A stretch of 64,000 bases of DNA from Bacillus sp. FSL K6-3431 (GCF_038002605.1 NZ_JBBOCT010000001.1:1178001-1242000), one strand, 5' to 3'; numbered from the stretch's first letter, positions 1-9,890 are shown. Translations and numbers: made by a program. Notes: a model not told the origin generated them from the letters alone.

Positions 1-502
1 GTACCGGTGAGTCTTCATTACCTAATACACCGGGGATTAATCGGACGACAGAGTCGATAACAACCATCGCACCAAGCTCGCCGCCAGTCATTACGTAATC
101 ACCTATCGATATTTCATCCGTTACAACATGTTCACGAATCCGTTCATCATAGCCCTCATAATGTCCACAAATAAACACGAGATGAGATTCTTTTGCGAGT
201 TCTTCTGCTTTTTGCTGATTATAGCGCTCGCCCTGGGGACATAAAAGAATGATACGAGGTGTTGTAGCATTTTCAGATTTCAGATGATCTAACGCGTCAA
301 AAATTGGTTGCGGCTTTAAAACCATGCCAGCCCCTCCACCATACGGATAATCATCAACCGTTTTATGTTTATTATCTGAAAACTCACGGAAATTTGTTAC
401 ATGATAAGATACCGCTTCTTTTTCGGCAGCTTTTTTCAAAATGGAGGAGCCGAAGACACCTGTAAACATTTCAGGAAAAAGCGTTAAAATATCAATTCTC
501 AT
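1..502 (-). CDS. trmD: tRNA (guanine37-N1)-methyltransferase TrmD, 3' end cut by window edge
   Basis: TrmD methylates N1 of G37 next to the anticodon, using S-adenosylmethionine, and prevents +1 frameshifting. The first 167 codons are present and the rest lies outside the window. The N-terminus [13 protein letters not shown] is typical. [12 protein letters not shown] (about residues 53-64), [11 protein letters not shown] and the trefoil-knot stretch [15 protein letters not shown] are the family signatures that form the SAM knot and catalytic pocket. The ATG overlaps the rimM stop (ATGA), so it is translationally coupled as the last visible gene of ylqD-rimM-trmD. In relatives rplS follows. 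Identification is secure. Confidence 0.96.
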   Translation of the reverse strand, partial: MRIDILTLFPEMFTGVFGSSILKKAAEKEAVSYHVTNFREFSDNKHKTVDDYPYGGGAGMVLKPQPIFDALDHLKSENATTPRIILLCPQGERYNQQKAEELAKESHLVFICGHYEGYDERIREHVVTDEISIGDYVMTGGELGAMVVIDSVVRLIPGVLGNEDSPV

Positions 503-1020
503 TCTAGCAAACCCTCCATCGGCTTGATGATAATTTTCTTTTCATCTATTGAGATGTCCATCACTATTTCTTCTATATATGGAATCAAAATATCTTTTCC
601 ACTATCACGTTCGACTACCCACACATCATTTGCCCCAGGTGTAAGAATTTCACTAATTACCCCAATAATATCATTGTCTATCGTCACGACCTCACAGCCA
701 ATAATTTCATGGAAATAGTATTCGTCATCTGACAAATCAGTTAATTGCTTATCTGTTATCTTTAGAATACTATTTTTCCATTGTACAACATCATTAATGT
801 GTTCGTACCCTTCAAATTTAAGCAAATTAAAGTTCTTGTGTACACGATGGCTTTTAACTGTTAATGGAATTGCTTCTTTTTTTCCCGGAAGAAATAAATA
901 AAGCAAACTTTTTGGAGCGTATCTTTCATCTGGAAAATCAGTGTTGGATATCACTCTCACTTCTCCATTTATACCATGTGTATTAACGATTTTGCCAACG
1001 TTAAACCATTTTGGCAACAT
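499..1020 (-). CDS. rimM: 16S rRNA processing / ribosome maturation factor RimM
   Basis: RimM binds ribosomal protein S19 and assists maturation of the 30S head. The 173-residue product has the RimM N-terminal beta-barrel beginning [19 protein letters not shown], then a PRC-barrel domain from about residue 95 ([38 protein letters not shown]). The ORF extends upstream to position 1035, but the ATG at 1020 is preceded by GAGAGGTGAGAAT at good spacing and lies 4 bases after the ylqD stop, so I start there. It overlaps trmD by 4 bases, the usual rimM-trmD arrangement. Confidence 0.95.
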   Translation of the reverse strand: MLPKWFNVGKIVNTHGINGEVRVISNTDFPDERYAPKSLLYLFLPGKKEAIPLTVKSHRVHKNFNLLKFEGYEHINDVVQWKNSILKITDKQLTDLSDDEYYFHEIIGCEVVTIDNDIIGVISEILTPGANDVWVVERDSGKDILIPYIEEIVMDISIDEKKIIIKPMEGLLE

Positions 1021-1024
1021 ATTC

Positions 1025-1417
1025 TCACCTCTCACGAATTTCTACGATGATCCCATCTTTGACAATAATTGTTTTCCCTTTTGTCATAGCATCCCAGTTA
1101 TCACCGATATTTATGTCCACCAAAGCTTCTACTTCTTCGTCTTTTAGTTCACTACCATAGGGTAGCAACTCTAGTTGATCGATTTGGAAATCGATCAATT
1201 TTATTTTGTCTTTTCTACCATCTATTTCTTTATCGAATTGCGCTTTCAAACCAGCTGTTGAGTATTTTCGTGTTCTTTCTAACTTTTTCAATTCAAATAA
1301 AAGCTGATCACATTCTTTACTTAACTGTAGCTTGTCATTTTTATATTTTAGTAACAAACTTTGTTTACTCTCTTCTGTTAACACTCTTTTTATTGTTACT
1401 GTTTGGAGAATTTTCAT
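1025..1417 (-). CDS. ylqD: YlqD family protein of unknown function
   Basis: This is a 130-residue soluble, charged protein with predicted coiled-coil segments ([20 protein letters not shown]; an Asp/Lys-rich [18 protein letters not shown] stretch) and a C-terminal beta-like tail ([15 protein letters not shown]). It matches Bacillus YlqD in length and in position between khpA and rimM. No biochemical role is established that I know of; its place suggests a link to ribosome biogenesis. The start at 1417 ([13 protein letters not shown]) has GTGGAGGATG upstream, which is better than the earlier in-frame start at 1438. A terminator behind khpA separates it from the upstream genes. A possible promoter (TTGTTA, 17 bases, TACATA) lies just upstream; that call is weak. 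Confidence 0.85.
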   Translation of the reverse strand: MKILQTVTIKRVLTEESKQSLLLKYKNDKLQLSKECDQLLFELKKLERTRKYSTAGLKAQFDKEIDGRKDKIKLIDFQIDQLELLPYGSELKDEEVEALVDINIGDNWDAMTKGKTIIVKDGIIVEIRER

Positions 1418-1511
1418 AGGTTCATCCTCCACTTCCATTTTATTATGTATTAATATTGCTTTTTCATAACAAGAAATGCGGAATCACAATATAAGATAAT
1501 TTCCTAAATAG

Positions 1512-1538
1512 CAAAAAAGGGAGGTGTTTACGCCTCCC
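1512..1538 (-). terminator. Rho-independent terminator after khpA
   Basis: On the minus strand GGGAGGCGTAAACACCTCCC folds into a perfect GGGAGG(C)/CCTCCC stem and is followed directly by TTTTTT. It begins at the khpA stop codon and should end the ffh-rpsP-khpA transcript before ylqD. Confidence 0.9.
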
Positions 1539-1771
1539 TATTCGTCGATTTCCATGTAGACCTTTTTATGTTGTTGTGATCCTGCTGCCGCATAAACAAC
1601 CGTTCTAATTGCTTTAGCAACACGGCCATGTCTGCCTATCACCTTTCCAATATCTTTTTCATGAACAGAAAGGTGATAAGTGATGCGTTGTTCTTCTTCT
1701 TTCACATGCACCCGAACATCTTCGGGATAATCAACAATTGGCTTAACAATCGACAAAATCAACTCTTGCAT
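1538..1771 (-). CDS. khpA: KH-domain RNA-binding protein KhpA (YlqC)
   Basis: A small single KH-domain RNA-binding protein; in Firmicutes KhpA pairs with KhpB (Jag/EloR) and affects cell elongation and RNA metabolism. The product is 77 residues with the KH core GKVIGRHGRVAKAIRTVV containing the GxxG loop (GRHG) that contacts RNA. A GTG at 1780 would add three residues (MRR), but no Shine-Dalgarno precedes it; ATG at 1771 (MQELIL) is more likely, though its own site is weak. It lies 11 bases after rpsP, as in B. subtilis, and is followed by a strong terminator. Confidence 0.92.
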   Translation of the reverse strand: MQELILSIVKPIVDYPEDVRVHVKEEEQRITYHLSVHEKDIGKVIGRHGRVAKAIRTVVYAAAGSQQHKKVYMEIDE

Positions 1772-1782
1772 GCGTCTCACAA

Positions 1783-2055
1783 TTACTTGTTAAGCTTAGC
1801 GTTATGGAATTTTTCCATGATACCTTGTTTAGAAAACAAGTTACGAACTGTATCAGATGGTTTAGCCCCATCTTGCATCCATTTAATAGCTGTTTCCTCA
1901 TTGATTTTTACTAGTGCAGGTTCTGCAACCGGATTATATGTTCCGATCTCTTCAATAATTCTTCCGTCACGTGGTGAACGTGAATCTGCAACCACAATAC
2001 GATAAAATGGAGCTTTCTTTGCTCCAATACGCTTCAAGCGAATTTTAACTGCCAT
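1783..2055 (-). CDS. rpsP: 30S ribosomal protein S16
   Basis: A 90-residue S16 that binds 16S rRNA in the 30S body. The N-terminus [20 protein letters not shown], then [20 protein letters not shown], is the classic S16 sequence. A longer reading from a GTG at 2067 is rejected because that GTG is part of the Shine-Dalgarno itself (CGGAGGTG) for the ATG at 2055. It stands between ffh and khpA, probably in one transcript with them. Confidence 0.97.
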   Translation of the reverse strand: MAVKIRLKRIGAKKAPFYRIVVADSRSPRDGRIIEEIGTYNPVAEPALVKINEETAIKWMQDGAKPSDTVRNLFSKQGIMEKFHNAKLNK

Positions 2056-2154
2056 TTTAAATAGCACCTCCGAATAGTTTCACACAAGATATTATGATAC
2101 CAAATATGTGTTTTGTTTGTAAAGTGTTTTCTCTTAACATGTTGAAAAAGTTTA

Positions 2155-2216
2155 GGCTCACACGATGCGAGTCCATCGGCGTTACCACAGGACGTGGCGC
2201 TTTTAGCCGATGTTCC
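2155..2216 (-). repeat. Hairpin-forming intergenic repeat (family R2), copy after ffh
   Basis: Read on the minus strand, this starts right after the ffh stop. It has an outer stem CATCGGC/GCCGATG, an inner stem CCAC/GTGG with loop GTCCT, and a second module GGACTCGCATCGTGTGAGCC. That 20-base module is repeated exactly behind priA (26348-26412), and the first hairpin recurs behind rpmB and priA. It is non-coding. It may act as a 3' processing or attenuation structure, which is inference. Confidence 0.8.
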
Positions 2217-3563
2217 TTACATAAAAGGTAGCTTAAATCCACCTTTTTTCTTACCTTTTTGCTGCATACCTGTCATTTGCTTCATCATCTTTTTCATTTC
2301 TTCAAACTGCTTTAAAAGACGGTTCACTTCTTGTACAGATGTTCCGCTTCCTTTGGCAATTCTTCGACGTCTGCCAGAATTAATGACCTCAGGATGCTCT
2401 TTTTCTTTAATAGTCATAGAACGAATAATGGCTTCAACATGTCCGATTTGTTTTTCATCGACTTGAAGATTATCCATCCCTTTTATTTTATTAGCACCGG
2501 GCATCATTTTAATTAGTTCATCAAGTGGCCCCATGTTTTTCACTTGTCCTAGTTGGTCAAGGAAATCATCAAGCGTAAATGACGCTGTCCGAAACTTCTG
2601 TTCCAGCTCTTTAGCTTTTTCTTCATCGACAGAGGTCTGCGCTTTCTCTATCAGCGTCAACATATCGCCCATACCAAGAATTCTTGATGCCATTCGTTCA
2701 GGGTGGAATGGTTCTAAAGCATCTAATTTTTCACCCATTCCAACAAACTTAATTGGTTTCTCTGTTACTGAGCGGATAGATAAAGCGGCACCACCCCTAG
2801 TATCACCATCAAGCTTGGTCAAAATAACTCCACTGATTTCTAGCTGATCATTAAAGTTCTGGGCTACATTGACTGCATCTTGACCAGTCATAGCATCAAC
2901 GACAAGAAAAATTTCATCAGGTGTAGCGACTTCTTTGATTTCTTTCAGCTCATCCATTAATACATTATCAATATGGAGTCGGCCTGCTGTATCAATCAAA
3001 ACATAATCATGATGTTCTTCCTTAGCTTTTTCAATAGCCTGACGCGCTATCTCTACAGGACTAACTTTATCCCCCATAGAAAACACTGGCATATCGAGTT
3101 GTTTGCCAAGTGTTTCAAGCTGTTTAATCGCTGCTGGTCGATATATATCAGCAGCAACTAGCAAAGGTTTTTTATTATATTTTTTTCGAAGTAAATTTGC
3201 GAGTTTCCCAGTTGTCGTCGTTTTTCCTGCACCTTGTAAACCTGTCATCAGAATAACCGTAGGCGGGCGCTTTGCTGTCACTATTTGACTTTGTTCTCCA
3301 CCCATGAGCTCTGTAAGTTCTTCTTTAACAACTTTGATTACTTGTTGTCCTGGTGTCAGACTTTTCATTACATCTTGCCCGACTGCTCTCTCACTAACTT
3401 TATTAACGAATTGTTTAACTACTTTGAAGTTTACATCGGCTTCGAGCAATGCAAGTCTGACTTCTCGCATCATTGCTTTGACATCAGCTTCAGTAACCTT
3501 CCCTTTGCCTTTAATCTTTTGCATCGTTGCCTGTAATCGGTCGGCCAATCCTTCAAATGCCAT
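2217..3563 (-). CDS. ffh: Signal recognition particle GTPase Ffh (SRP54)
   Basis: Ffh with 4.5S-type RNA recognises signal sequences on ribosomes and delivers them to FtsY at the membrane. The 448-residue protein has an N-terminal helical domain (1-85), a G domain with P-loop GLQGAGKTTTTGKLA (about 108-122), DTAGRLH and TKLDGDTRGGAALS, and a Met-rich M domain from about 300, ending in a basic Lys/Gly tail. The ylxM stop lies 11 bases upstream, the conserved ylxM-ffh pair. The stop codon abuts an R2 repeat. Confidence 0.98.
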   Translation of the reverse strand: MAFEGLADRLQATMQKIKGKGKVTEADVKAMMREVRLALLEADVNFKVVKQFVNKVSERAVGQDVMKSLTPGQQVIKVVKEELTELMGGEQSQIVTAKRPPTVILMTGLQGAGKTTTTGKLANLLRKKYNKKPLLVAADIYRPAAIKQLETLGKQLDMPVFSMGDKVSPVEIARQAIEKAKEEHHDYVLIDTAGRLHIDNVLMDELKEIKEVATPDEIFLVVDAMTGQDAVNVAQNFNDQLEISGVILTKLDGDTRGGAALSIRSVTEKPIKFVGMGEKLDALEPFHPERMASRILGMGDMLTLIEKAQTSVDEEKAKELEQKFRTASFTLDDFLDQLGQVKNMGPLDELIKMMPGANKIKGMDNLQVDEKQIGHVEAIIRSMTIKEKEHPEVINSGRRRRIAKGSGTSVQEVNRLLKQFEEMKKMMKQMTGMQQKGKKKGGFKLPFM

Positions 3564-3574
3564 AATGCCGCCCC

Positions 3575-3907
3575 CTAATCCAATTTCTCAAGTGCACTCA
3601 AATATTCATTTAATGTAGCCTCACCTAGGGTATCTTCAGCTAAACTAGATTTCATTTGAGTTATAATATACTTTCGCTCTTGAAATTTTTGAAATAACAG
3701 CAATTTTTTTTCATACTCCTCAAGCATAGCTTCTGTGCGTTTAATATTATCATAAACCGCTTGACGGCTTATTTCATATTGCTCCGCAATTTCACCGAGT
3801 GAGTAATCTTCTAAATAATAAAGGGCCATATAACTTTGTTGCTTCTGAGTCAACAACGCATGGTAAAAGTCGTATAAATAGTTCATACGTGTTGTCTTTT
3901 CAAGCAT
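3575..3907 (-). CDS. ylxM: YlxM/p13-like helix-turn-helix protein, putative SRP cofactor
   Basis: A UPF0122 family protein of 110 residues. The central segment [20 protein letters not shown] followed by [17 protein letters not shown] is a sigma-region-4-like helix-turn-helix. YlxM proteins are encoded next to ffh in Firmicutes, and streptococcal members are reported to modulate SRP activity; a direct role here is inferred from linkage. The ATG at 3907 follows GGTGGGGGTTAAATACT. A later in-frame Met (residue 8) is an alternative start. Confidence 0.9.
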   Translation of the reverse strand: MLEKTTRMNYLYDFYHALLTQKQQSYMALYYLEDYSLGEIAEQYEISRQAVYDNIKRTEAMLEEYEKKLLLFQKFQERKYIITQMKSSLAEDTLGEATLNEYLSALEKLD

Positions 3908-4112
3908 AGTATTTAACCCCCACCTTGTTAAGTTAAAATCCTTTACAACTCAGATGATACACTGCTAAAAACATGTTGTCAAGCATCTTTAGGAAGGAAC
4001 CTCAGCTAAGATAGACGCGAAGGAACACCAGCTTAAAATACCACGACCTATGCCAACGCCTTTGTATTGCCGCCCCCTTGACGCAACACCGATAGACCGG
4101 CATCATGCAAGA

Positions 4113-5102
4113 CTATTCGTTTGCTTCTTCAATAGAATTTGCAAATAATCCATAAACATATTTTTCTGGATCAAATGCTTGTAAGTCATCCATTTTTTCT
4201 CCAAGCCCGACAAATTTCACCGGAATATGCAATTCATTACGAATAGCTAATACAATCCCACCTTTTGCTGTTCCATCTAGTTTAGAAAGCACTATTCCAC
4301 TGACATCCGTTGCCTCTTTAAACGTTTTTGCTTGGATTAATGCATTTTGACCTGTAGTTGCATCAAGTACCAGTAAAACTTCATGTGGCGCGCCTGGAAC
4401 TTCGCGTTCTATAACTCTTTTTACTTTTTCGAGCTCTTTCATTAAATTCACTTTATTTTGCAATCGACCAGCAGTATCACATAATAAAATATCTGCTTTC
4501 CTTGCTTGTGCAGCTTGCACTGCATCATACATGACAGCCGCTGGATCTGAGCCTTCCGCTTGCTTAATTACATCCACGCCTACTCTGTCTCCCCAAACTT
4601 CCAATTGTTCTATCGCACCTGCGCGAAAGGTATCTCCTGCTGCTAGAACGACCTTTTTTCCTTCTTCCTTAAACTTATAAGCAAGTTTTCCGATCGTTGT
4701 TGTTTTACCGACTCCATTTACACCGACAAATAGTATGACTGTTAATGCATCCGTCTGTAGATTCAAGAGCGTGCTACTTTGTTCTCCAGCCTCGTATATT
4801 TCTACAAGTTTTTCCGAAATGACTGATGTTACGTCTTCTGGATTTTTAATATTTTGCTTTTTAACTTCCATCTTCAGTTCTTCCACAAGGTGCATGACTG
4901 TTTCGAATCCTACATCAGCTTGAATAAGAATTTCTTCCAATTCTTCGAAAAAGTCTTCATCAACTTTACGATATCGCGATACCAAATCATTTACTTTCTC
5001 AGAAAAGTTATTTCTAGTCTTTTCTAACCCGTCTTTAAACTTTCCAGAAACCGAATCGGTCGAAGAAGTGAATTTCTCTTTTAACTTTTTAAAAAAGCTC
5101 AA
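4113..5102 (-). CDS. ftsY: SRP receptor GTPase FtsY
   Basis: FtsY is the membrane-associated receptor that docks the SRP-ribosome complex. The 329-residue product has a short charged N-terminal A/N region and a G domain with P-loop GVNGVGKTTTIGKLA (about 127-141), DTAGRLQ, and SKLDGTAKGGIVLA. It starts at TTG (position 5102) preceded by AAGGGGGAATAATAG; I see no in-frame ATG that fits better. It follows smc after 30 bases, as in B. subtilis. The 205 bases downstream (3908-4112) hold no gene, only a degenerate R2-like stretch near 4087-4109. Confidence 0.97.
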   Translation of the reverse strand: MSFFKKLKEKFTSSTDSVSGKFKDGLEKTRNNFSEKVNDLVSRYRKVDEDFFEELEEILIQADVGFETVMHLVEELKMEVKKQNIKNPEDVTSVISEKLVEIYEAGEQSSTLLNLQTDALTVILFVGVNGVGKTTTIGKLAYKFKEEGKKVVLAAGDTFRAGAIEQLEVWGDRVGVDVIKQAEGSDPAAVMYDAVQAAQARKADILLCDTAGRLQNKVNLMKELEKVKRVIEREVPGAPHEVLLVLDATTGQNALIQAKTFKEATDVSGIVLSKLDGTAKGGIVLAIRNELHIPVKFVGLGEKMDDLQAFDPEKYVYGLFANSIEEANE

Positions 5103-5132
5103 CTATTATTCCCCCTTTTTGAACATGCTCTA

Positions 5133-8100
5133 TCAGTGTATTGCTGCAATTTCTTTGCTGCTTTCTAATTTAACAGAGACAAGTTTGGATACGCCAGATT
5201 CTTGCATTGTTACTCCGTATAAAACGTCAGCCCCTTGCATCGTTCCTTGCCTATGAGTAATCACGATAAATTGCGTTTCTTTACTAAATCTGTTCAAATA
5301 TTGACTAAAACGATATACATTCGCTTCATCTAAGGCAGCTTCCACTTCATCAAGCACACAAAATGGAACTGGCCTAATTTTTAATATAGAAAATAGCAAT
5401 GCTATAGCTGTTAGCGAACGTTCCCCTCCAGAAAGCAAACTTAAGTTTTGCAGCTTTTTCCCTGGCGGCTGCGCAATAATATCAACGCCAGTGTGTAGTA
5501 AATCATCTGGATTCGTTAATGTTAATTCAGCTTTCCCCCCGCCAAATAACGCTTTAAATACGCCTTCGAATTGGGCCTGAATGGCCTGGAATGTCGTATT
5601 AAACCGACTTTTCATTTCATTATCCATTTCATCCATGATTTGAAAAAGTGTTTTCTTAGCTTCAGATAAATCCGCTTGTTGCTCAGCTAAAAAGTGGTAT
5701 CTTTCATAAACGCGTTCATATTCCTCGATAGCACCGATATTGACAGTTCCAAGTTCGGCTATTTCTAGTTTAATTAATTTGACCTTTTGCCTTGTCTCAT
5801 CCTCTGAATGAAGCATAGAATATTTACTTTTGGCCCCTTCATAAGACAAACTATATTCTTCACTTAATTTCTGAAGTCGATTTTCTAATTCAACATCAAG
5901 GCGATTGATTTTCACTTCAGCATCTTTCAACATATTGTTTATCCCTTTATATTGAAGCTTCAAGTCCTTTAATTCATGTTCTTTCATCGCAATAACAGAT
6001 TGGAGATCTACTCTTTCATCCTGTGTTAAAGAGATCTTTTTGCTCGCTTCTTCTTTTTCATTTTTTTTAAGAGTAGCCTGTTCTACAAGTACCTCTTCAC
6101 TATTAAAATGACCTGACATTTCATTTTCTAGCCAATCTAAATCTTCTATCAATGATTTTTTTCTAACAGCTATTTCTGCCTTTTCATGTGTAATAGACTC
6201 TAGGGAAGCTTCACTCACTGAAAGTTGTTCTTTCGTAACCGCATATTTAGCCGTGATCTCACTAATGTCTGTTGTTAATGACTCTTTCGACATTCTTTCA
6301 TGATTTCTTTGGTTAGTCAGGTCTTCGATTTTTCGGTTCAATACCTTAATTTGGTCATCACAATGATTCACACGTACTTTTAATTGCTGAATACGTGTGA
6401 ATATTTCGCTGTTTTCTGTATTTAATTCCAATTTCTCCAGATCATATAATTTTAAACGATCATCTACATTCTTTTTATTTAAATTTATTTGGACAATATG
6501 CGACTCAAGCTCATTGCATTGCATACGTAGAAGTTCACCATTTCGTCTCGTTTCGTCCAAATTCATTTCTTCAGAAATCAATGTTTTTTTCGTATCGGAA
6601 AATTGTTCGCCTAATGCGGCTGTTTTTTCAGCCATCATTGTTATTTTATTAGACAACTCTTCCAATTCACTTTTCCTACTTAATAATGAACTGGCTTTTT
6701 GTTTTGTAGTGCCACCTGTCATAGATCCACCAGGGTTTACTACATCACCTTCGAGCGTAACAATTCGATACCGATACTGGAGCAATTTTGCCAATGTATT
6801 AGCCCCGGCTAAATCATTAGCAACAACAACTGTTCCTAGTATATTTTTAATAACCGTCGCATGTTCCGGCTTACATGTCACAAGGTCAGCAGCAATACCA
6901 ATAAACGCCTTGTGTGAACGCAGCATTTCTTCTTGACCAGCATACATTTTCTTCTCTTTTATAATATTAAGCGGTAGGAAGGTAGCTCTGCCATACCGGT
7001 TCTTTTTCAAAAATGCGATTGCCTTCCGAGCATCTTCTTCCATTTTCACAACTATATGTTGCATCGAACCACCCAACGCGGTTTCAATCGCTAGTTCATA
7101 TTGTTTTTTCACCTGGATTAGCTCTGCAACAGCCCCTTCAATACCAGGCAATGCGTCTTCTCTTGCTTTGAGTAATTCCCGTACTCCTTGAAAAAATCCA
7201 ATATACTCTTCTTCCATTTCCTCTAATGATTCTTTTCGTGATTCAGCTTTTTGCATATATTGTTGAGCTTGGTTGTAAAGTAATTCTTGCTCAGTATATT
7301 GTTTTTTCAAAGATAATATCTTTTGTTCCCTTAATTTAAATTCGTCAAGTAATTTAGCTAATTTATCGCCTAATTGTTCGAGCTCTAATTTTTTTTCCTT
7401 CAACTCTGTCGTTACATCTTGGCGGCCCACAATATGTTTTTCATTTTCAACGTCTAGTCGATTATTTCTTACTTGCAATTGCTTTAACTGCTGCTCTAAA
7501 TATTGGAGTTCATTATTGGATGAAGCTTGTTCATTAAGAACATCAATATAATCACTTTTTAAGCTTTCAATCGTTTCATCAATTGTGCCATCCAATAATT
7601 TCAGCTGTTGCCTTTTAGTATTTAAGATTTCTTTTAATTCTTGAAGCGCCGTTTTTTTCACTGCTACTTCTTTTTCCATTCTTAGATACTTTTGTTCGTA
7701 GTCATTCCATTTAATTGTTGCATCATCTATATTTTTTTGAAGCTGTGCCGTGTTTTGGGTTGCATTTTTCTTTCTTTCTTTTAAAACTTCTCTTCGACCT
7801 TCAAGTTGCTCCAAGTCCTTCGTTGCTGTTAGCAATATGGTTTGTAAACTATTCATCGTTCCATCGATTTCCACTAGTTTACTTCGATCTTTCTCAAGCT
7901 GAAATTCCGTTGATAGAATACGATTAGCCATGTCCCGATCTGATTGTTCAAGTGCTTTAGCTTCACCTTTGGATTGCTCCCAGTTTTTATGTAGTGAATC
8001 TATCTCATGCACGGTAAGAGCAACTTCATGTGTCTCAAGTTCATTTTTCTTGTCCAAATAATCTTTAGCAATCGACGCTTGGATTTTAAGTGGTTCTATT

Positions 8101-8702
8101 TGAACCTCTAATTCACTAAGGATATCATTGACCCGATCTAAATTATCTGATGTTTCTAGCAGTTTTGCTTCAGCTTGCTTTTTTCTTGATTTATATTTCA
8201 ACACTCCTGCAGCTTCTTCAAAAATAGTTCGCCGATCCTCTGCTTTACTATTGAGTATTTCTTCTACTTTTCCCTGACTAATAATTGAAAATGCCTCTTT
8301 CCCTAGACCTGAATCCATAAACAAATCAACGATATCTTTTAATCTGCATTGCTGTTTATTGAGAAGGTATTCACTATCACCAGTTCTAAAAACTCTTCTA
8401 GTAATACTCACCTCATTGTATTCTATCGGCAAGGCGCCATCTTCATTATTTAACGTTAAAGTAACCTCAGCAAAATTAAGACGTTTCCGCGAATCACTTC
8501 CAGCAAATATGACATCTTCCATTTTTCCGCCCCGAAGTGATTTTGCCGATTGTTCACCTAACACCCAACGAATTGCATCCGTTATATTACTTTTCCCACT
8601 GCCGTTAGGCCCTACAACAGCCGTTACACCCGGAACAAATTCCACATTCGTTTTTTCCGCAAATGATTTGAAACCTATTATATCTAACTGTTTTAAAAAC
8701 AA
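5133..8702 (-). CDS. smc: Chromosome partition ATPase SMC
   Basis: SMC with ScpA and ScpB forms the ring complex that extrudes DNA loops and organises the origin. The 1189-residue protein has a Walker A GPNGSGKSN (31-39), RWVLGEQSAKSLRGG, long coiled coils from about 170 to 500 and 680 to 1000, a hinge with GGSMTGG around 660, the ABC signature LSLLSGGERSLTAIALL near 1090 and Walker B FCVLDEVEAALDEAN. It starts at TTG (8702) behind GGAGGGAGACC. Its length and order rnc-smc-ftsY are standard. Confidence 0.98.
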   Translation of the reverse strand: MFLKQLDIIGFKSFAEKTNVEFVPGVTAVVGPNGSGKSNITDAIRWVLGEQSAKSLRGGKMEDVIFAGSDSRKRLNFAEVTLTLNNEDGALPIEYNEVSITRRVFRTGDSEYLLNKQQCRLKDIVDLFMDSGLGKEAFSIISQGKVEEILNSKAEDRRTIFEEAAGVLKYKSRKKQAEAKLLETSDNLDRVNDILSELEVQIEPLKIQASIAKDYLDKKNELETHEVALTVHEIDSLHKNWEQSKGEAKALEQSDRDMANRILSTEFQLEKDRSKLVEIDGTMNSLQTILLTATKDLEQLEGRREVLKERKKNATQNTAQLQKNIDDATIKWNDYEQKYLRMEKEVAVKKTALQELKEILNTKRQQLKLLDGTIDETIESLKSDYIDVLNEQASSNNELQYLEQQLKQLQVRNNRLDVENEKHIVGRQDVTTELKEKKLELEQLGDKLAKLLDEFKLREQKILSLKKQYTEQELLYNQAQQYMQKAESRKESLEEMEEEYIGFFQGVRELLKAREDALPGIEGAVAELIQVKKQYELAIETALGGSMQHIVVKMEEDARKAIAFLKKNRYGRATFLPLNIIKEKKMYAGQEEMLRSHKAFIGIAADLVTCKPEHATVIKNILGTVVVANDLAGANTLAKLLQYRYRIVTLEGDVVNPGGSMTGGTTKQKASSLLSRKSELEELSNKITMMAEKTAALGEQFSDTKKTLISEEMNLDETRRNGELLRMQCNELESHIVQINLNKKNVDDRLKLYDLEKLELNTENSEIFTRIQQLKVRVNHCDDQIKVLNRKIEDLTNQRNHERMSKESLTTDISEITAKYAVTKEQLSVSEASLESITHEKAEIAVRKKSLIEDLDWLENEMSGHFNSEEVLVEQATLKKNEKEEASKKISLTQDERVDLQSVIAMKEHELKDLKLQYKGINNMLKDAEVKINRLDVELENRLQKLSEEYSLSYEGAKSKYSMLHSEDETRQKVKLIKLEIAELGTVNIGAIEEYERVYERYHFLAEQQADLSEAKKTLFQIMDEMDNEMKSRFNTTFQAIQAQFEGVFKALFGGGKAELTLTNPDDLLHTGVDIIAQPPGKKLQNLSLLSGGERSLTAIALLFSILKIRPVPFCVLDEVEAALDEANVYRFSQYLNRFSKETQFIVITHRQGTMQGADVLYGVTMQESGVSKLVSVKLESSKEIAAIH

Positions 8703-8738
8703 AGGTCTCCCTCCTTTCTCATTTTTCTATCACATCAT

Positions 8739-9476
8739 TTAATTTTGTGTCGCTTTTTTCTTTCCTAGTGCCATCTGCGCGGCGTGTTGTTCTGCTTCTT
8801 TCTTAGACTTTCCTGAGCCTTCGCCAAGCACTTCATTATTTAAAATTACTTGTGAGACAAATATACGACTATGGGCTGGCCCCTCTTCTTTGAGGATCTT
8901 ATACTCTAATGCACCAATACCATCTCTTTGAATATTTTCTTGCAATTGGCTTTTAAAATCCATCACATGAGAAAAAGCACCTGTATCTACTTTTGGATAA
9001 ACTGTTTTTTCTAGAAAGGCGGTCGTTGTTTCCAATCCTTGATCTAAATACAAAGCGCCGATAAACGCTTCGAATGCATCTGCCAACAACGCAGGTCGAG
9101 TACGTCCACCCGTCATTTCCTCGCCTTTTCCAAGTAAAACTGTTTCACCAAATTCCAATTCATTAGCAAACATGACGAGTGAGGGTTCACAAACAATAGC
9201 TGCTCTAAGTTTGGTCAACTCTCCTTCACTCATTAGCGGATATTTCAAAAATAAATATTGTGAAACGGTTAATTCTAACACCGCATCTCCTAAAAATTCT
9301 AGCCGCTCATTGTCTTCATGTGGTTTTTTTCGATGCTCATTCACATAGGATGAATGTGTAAAAGCCTTCATTAATAACTGCTCGTTTTGAAATTCAATCC
9401 CAATCTTTGTTTGAAATTCTTTTAATTGATTAGCTATTTTATTACTTATTTTTCGATCACGATTATTTTTTCTCAT
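8739..9476 (-). CDS. rnc: Ribonuclease III
   Basis: RNase III cleaves double-stranded RNA, including rRNA precursors and, in Bacillus, the scRNA precursor. The 245-residue product has the catalytic signature [20 protein letters not shown] and the second acidic motif [15 protein letters not shown], followed by a dsRNA-binding domain ([34 protein letters not shown]). The ATG at 9476 lies 7 bases after AAGGGTGG. A TTG two codons upstream overlaps the spacer and is unlikely. It lies 36 bases before smc. Confidence 0.97.
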   Translation of the reverse strand: MRKNNRDRKISNKIANQLKEFQTKIGIEFQNEQLLMKAFTHSSYVNEHRKKPHEDNERLEFLGDAVLELTVSQYLFLKYPLMSEGELTKLRAAIVCEPSLVMFANELEFGETVLLGKGEEMTGGRTRPALLADAFEAFIGALYLDQGLETTTAFLEKTVYPKVDTGAFSHVMDFKSQLQENIQRDGIGALEYKILKEEGPAHSRIFVSQVILNNEVLGEGSGKSKKEAEQHAAQMALGKKKATQN

Positions 9477-9582
9477 GTGCAATCCACCCTTGAAATGGTT
9501 ATTTGTAAATAAAAAGCATAGGTTTAGGCTTGTGACCTCAAGAGGCTAGACGTCATTTCATAAAGTGCAAAATTGTACTAGA

Positions 9583-9802
9583 GGATGTTCAAAAAGTCAC
9601 CAAATGTTAAATAGTGAAATTCTTCGTTAACAATTAGGTACTTTTACATGGAATAGAACTTTGTTAAGTCCACTCACGTCCTGTGAGCAACAACTGAAGT
9701 CAGCACACCATGTGCTAGTACGTCCTGTGCGCACACTGAGGTCAGGACTTCGTGTGCAAGTCCGAACTTCTTGTTTCTAATTTGGCACCTTTTTGAACAC
9801 GC
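9583..9802 (-). mobile_element. MITE-like element (family R1), copy A, between acpP and rnc
   Basis: A non-coding element of about 220 bp. The + strand left end is GGATGTTCAAAAAGTCACCA. The right end reads on the other strand GCGTGTTCAAAAAGGTGCCA, so the two ends are imperfect inverted repeats. The same ends bound copies B (44662-44870) and C (57258-57529), and this copy is inverted relative to them. Flanks share TACTAG within TGTACTAGA (9574-9582) and ATTACTAGG (9803-9811), a decayed target duplication. The interior holds several short palindromes of the CACAGGACGTG type. The whole gap 9483-9890 contains only this element and the acpP terminator. Confidence 0.8.
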
Positions 9803-9843
9803 ATTACTAGGACAAATTTTATACGTTCTATAAAAAAAACGTA

Positions 9844-9871
9844 GAAAAGTCCCGTCGATTACCAACGGGAC
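9844..9871 (-). terminator. Rho-independent terminator after acpP
   Basis: On the minus strand GTCCCGT and ACGGGAC form a perfect 7-bp stem around a 9-base loop and are followed by TTTTCT. It ends the fapR-plsX-fabD-fabG-acpP transcript about 20 bases after the acpP stop. Confidence 0.88.
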
Positions 9872-9890
9872 ATGATCTCTATACCAACGA

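Noticed and set aside
2057..2242. 61-codon minus-strand ORF between ffh and rpsP
   Set aside because: It overlaps the ffh end and the R2 repeat, with no ribosome site or family resemblance.
4020..4112. Stretch after ftsY with GCAACACCGATAGACC resembling the R2 repeat
   Set aside because: Too degenerate to fold like the other copies, and it would be antisense to ftsY; not counted as a family member.
5109..5127. ATGTTCAAAAAGG between smc and ftsY, like an R1 element end
   Set aside because: Only 12-13 bases match, there is no second end or flanking duplication, and the bases form part of the ftsY ribosome site; likely chance.
6397..6936. 179-codon plus-strand ORF inside smc
   Set aside because: Antisense shadow of the smc hinge region; composition is that of a reversed coding frame.
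9674..9865. 63-codon minus-strand ORF with repeated Ala-His-Gly-Val residues
   Set aside because: It lies inside R1 copy A and its pseudo-repeats come from the palindromic units; no ribosome site and no counterpart in copies B and C.
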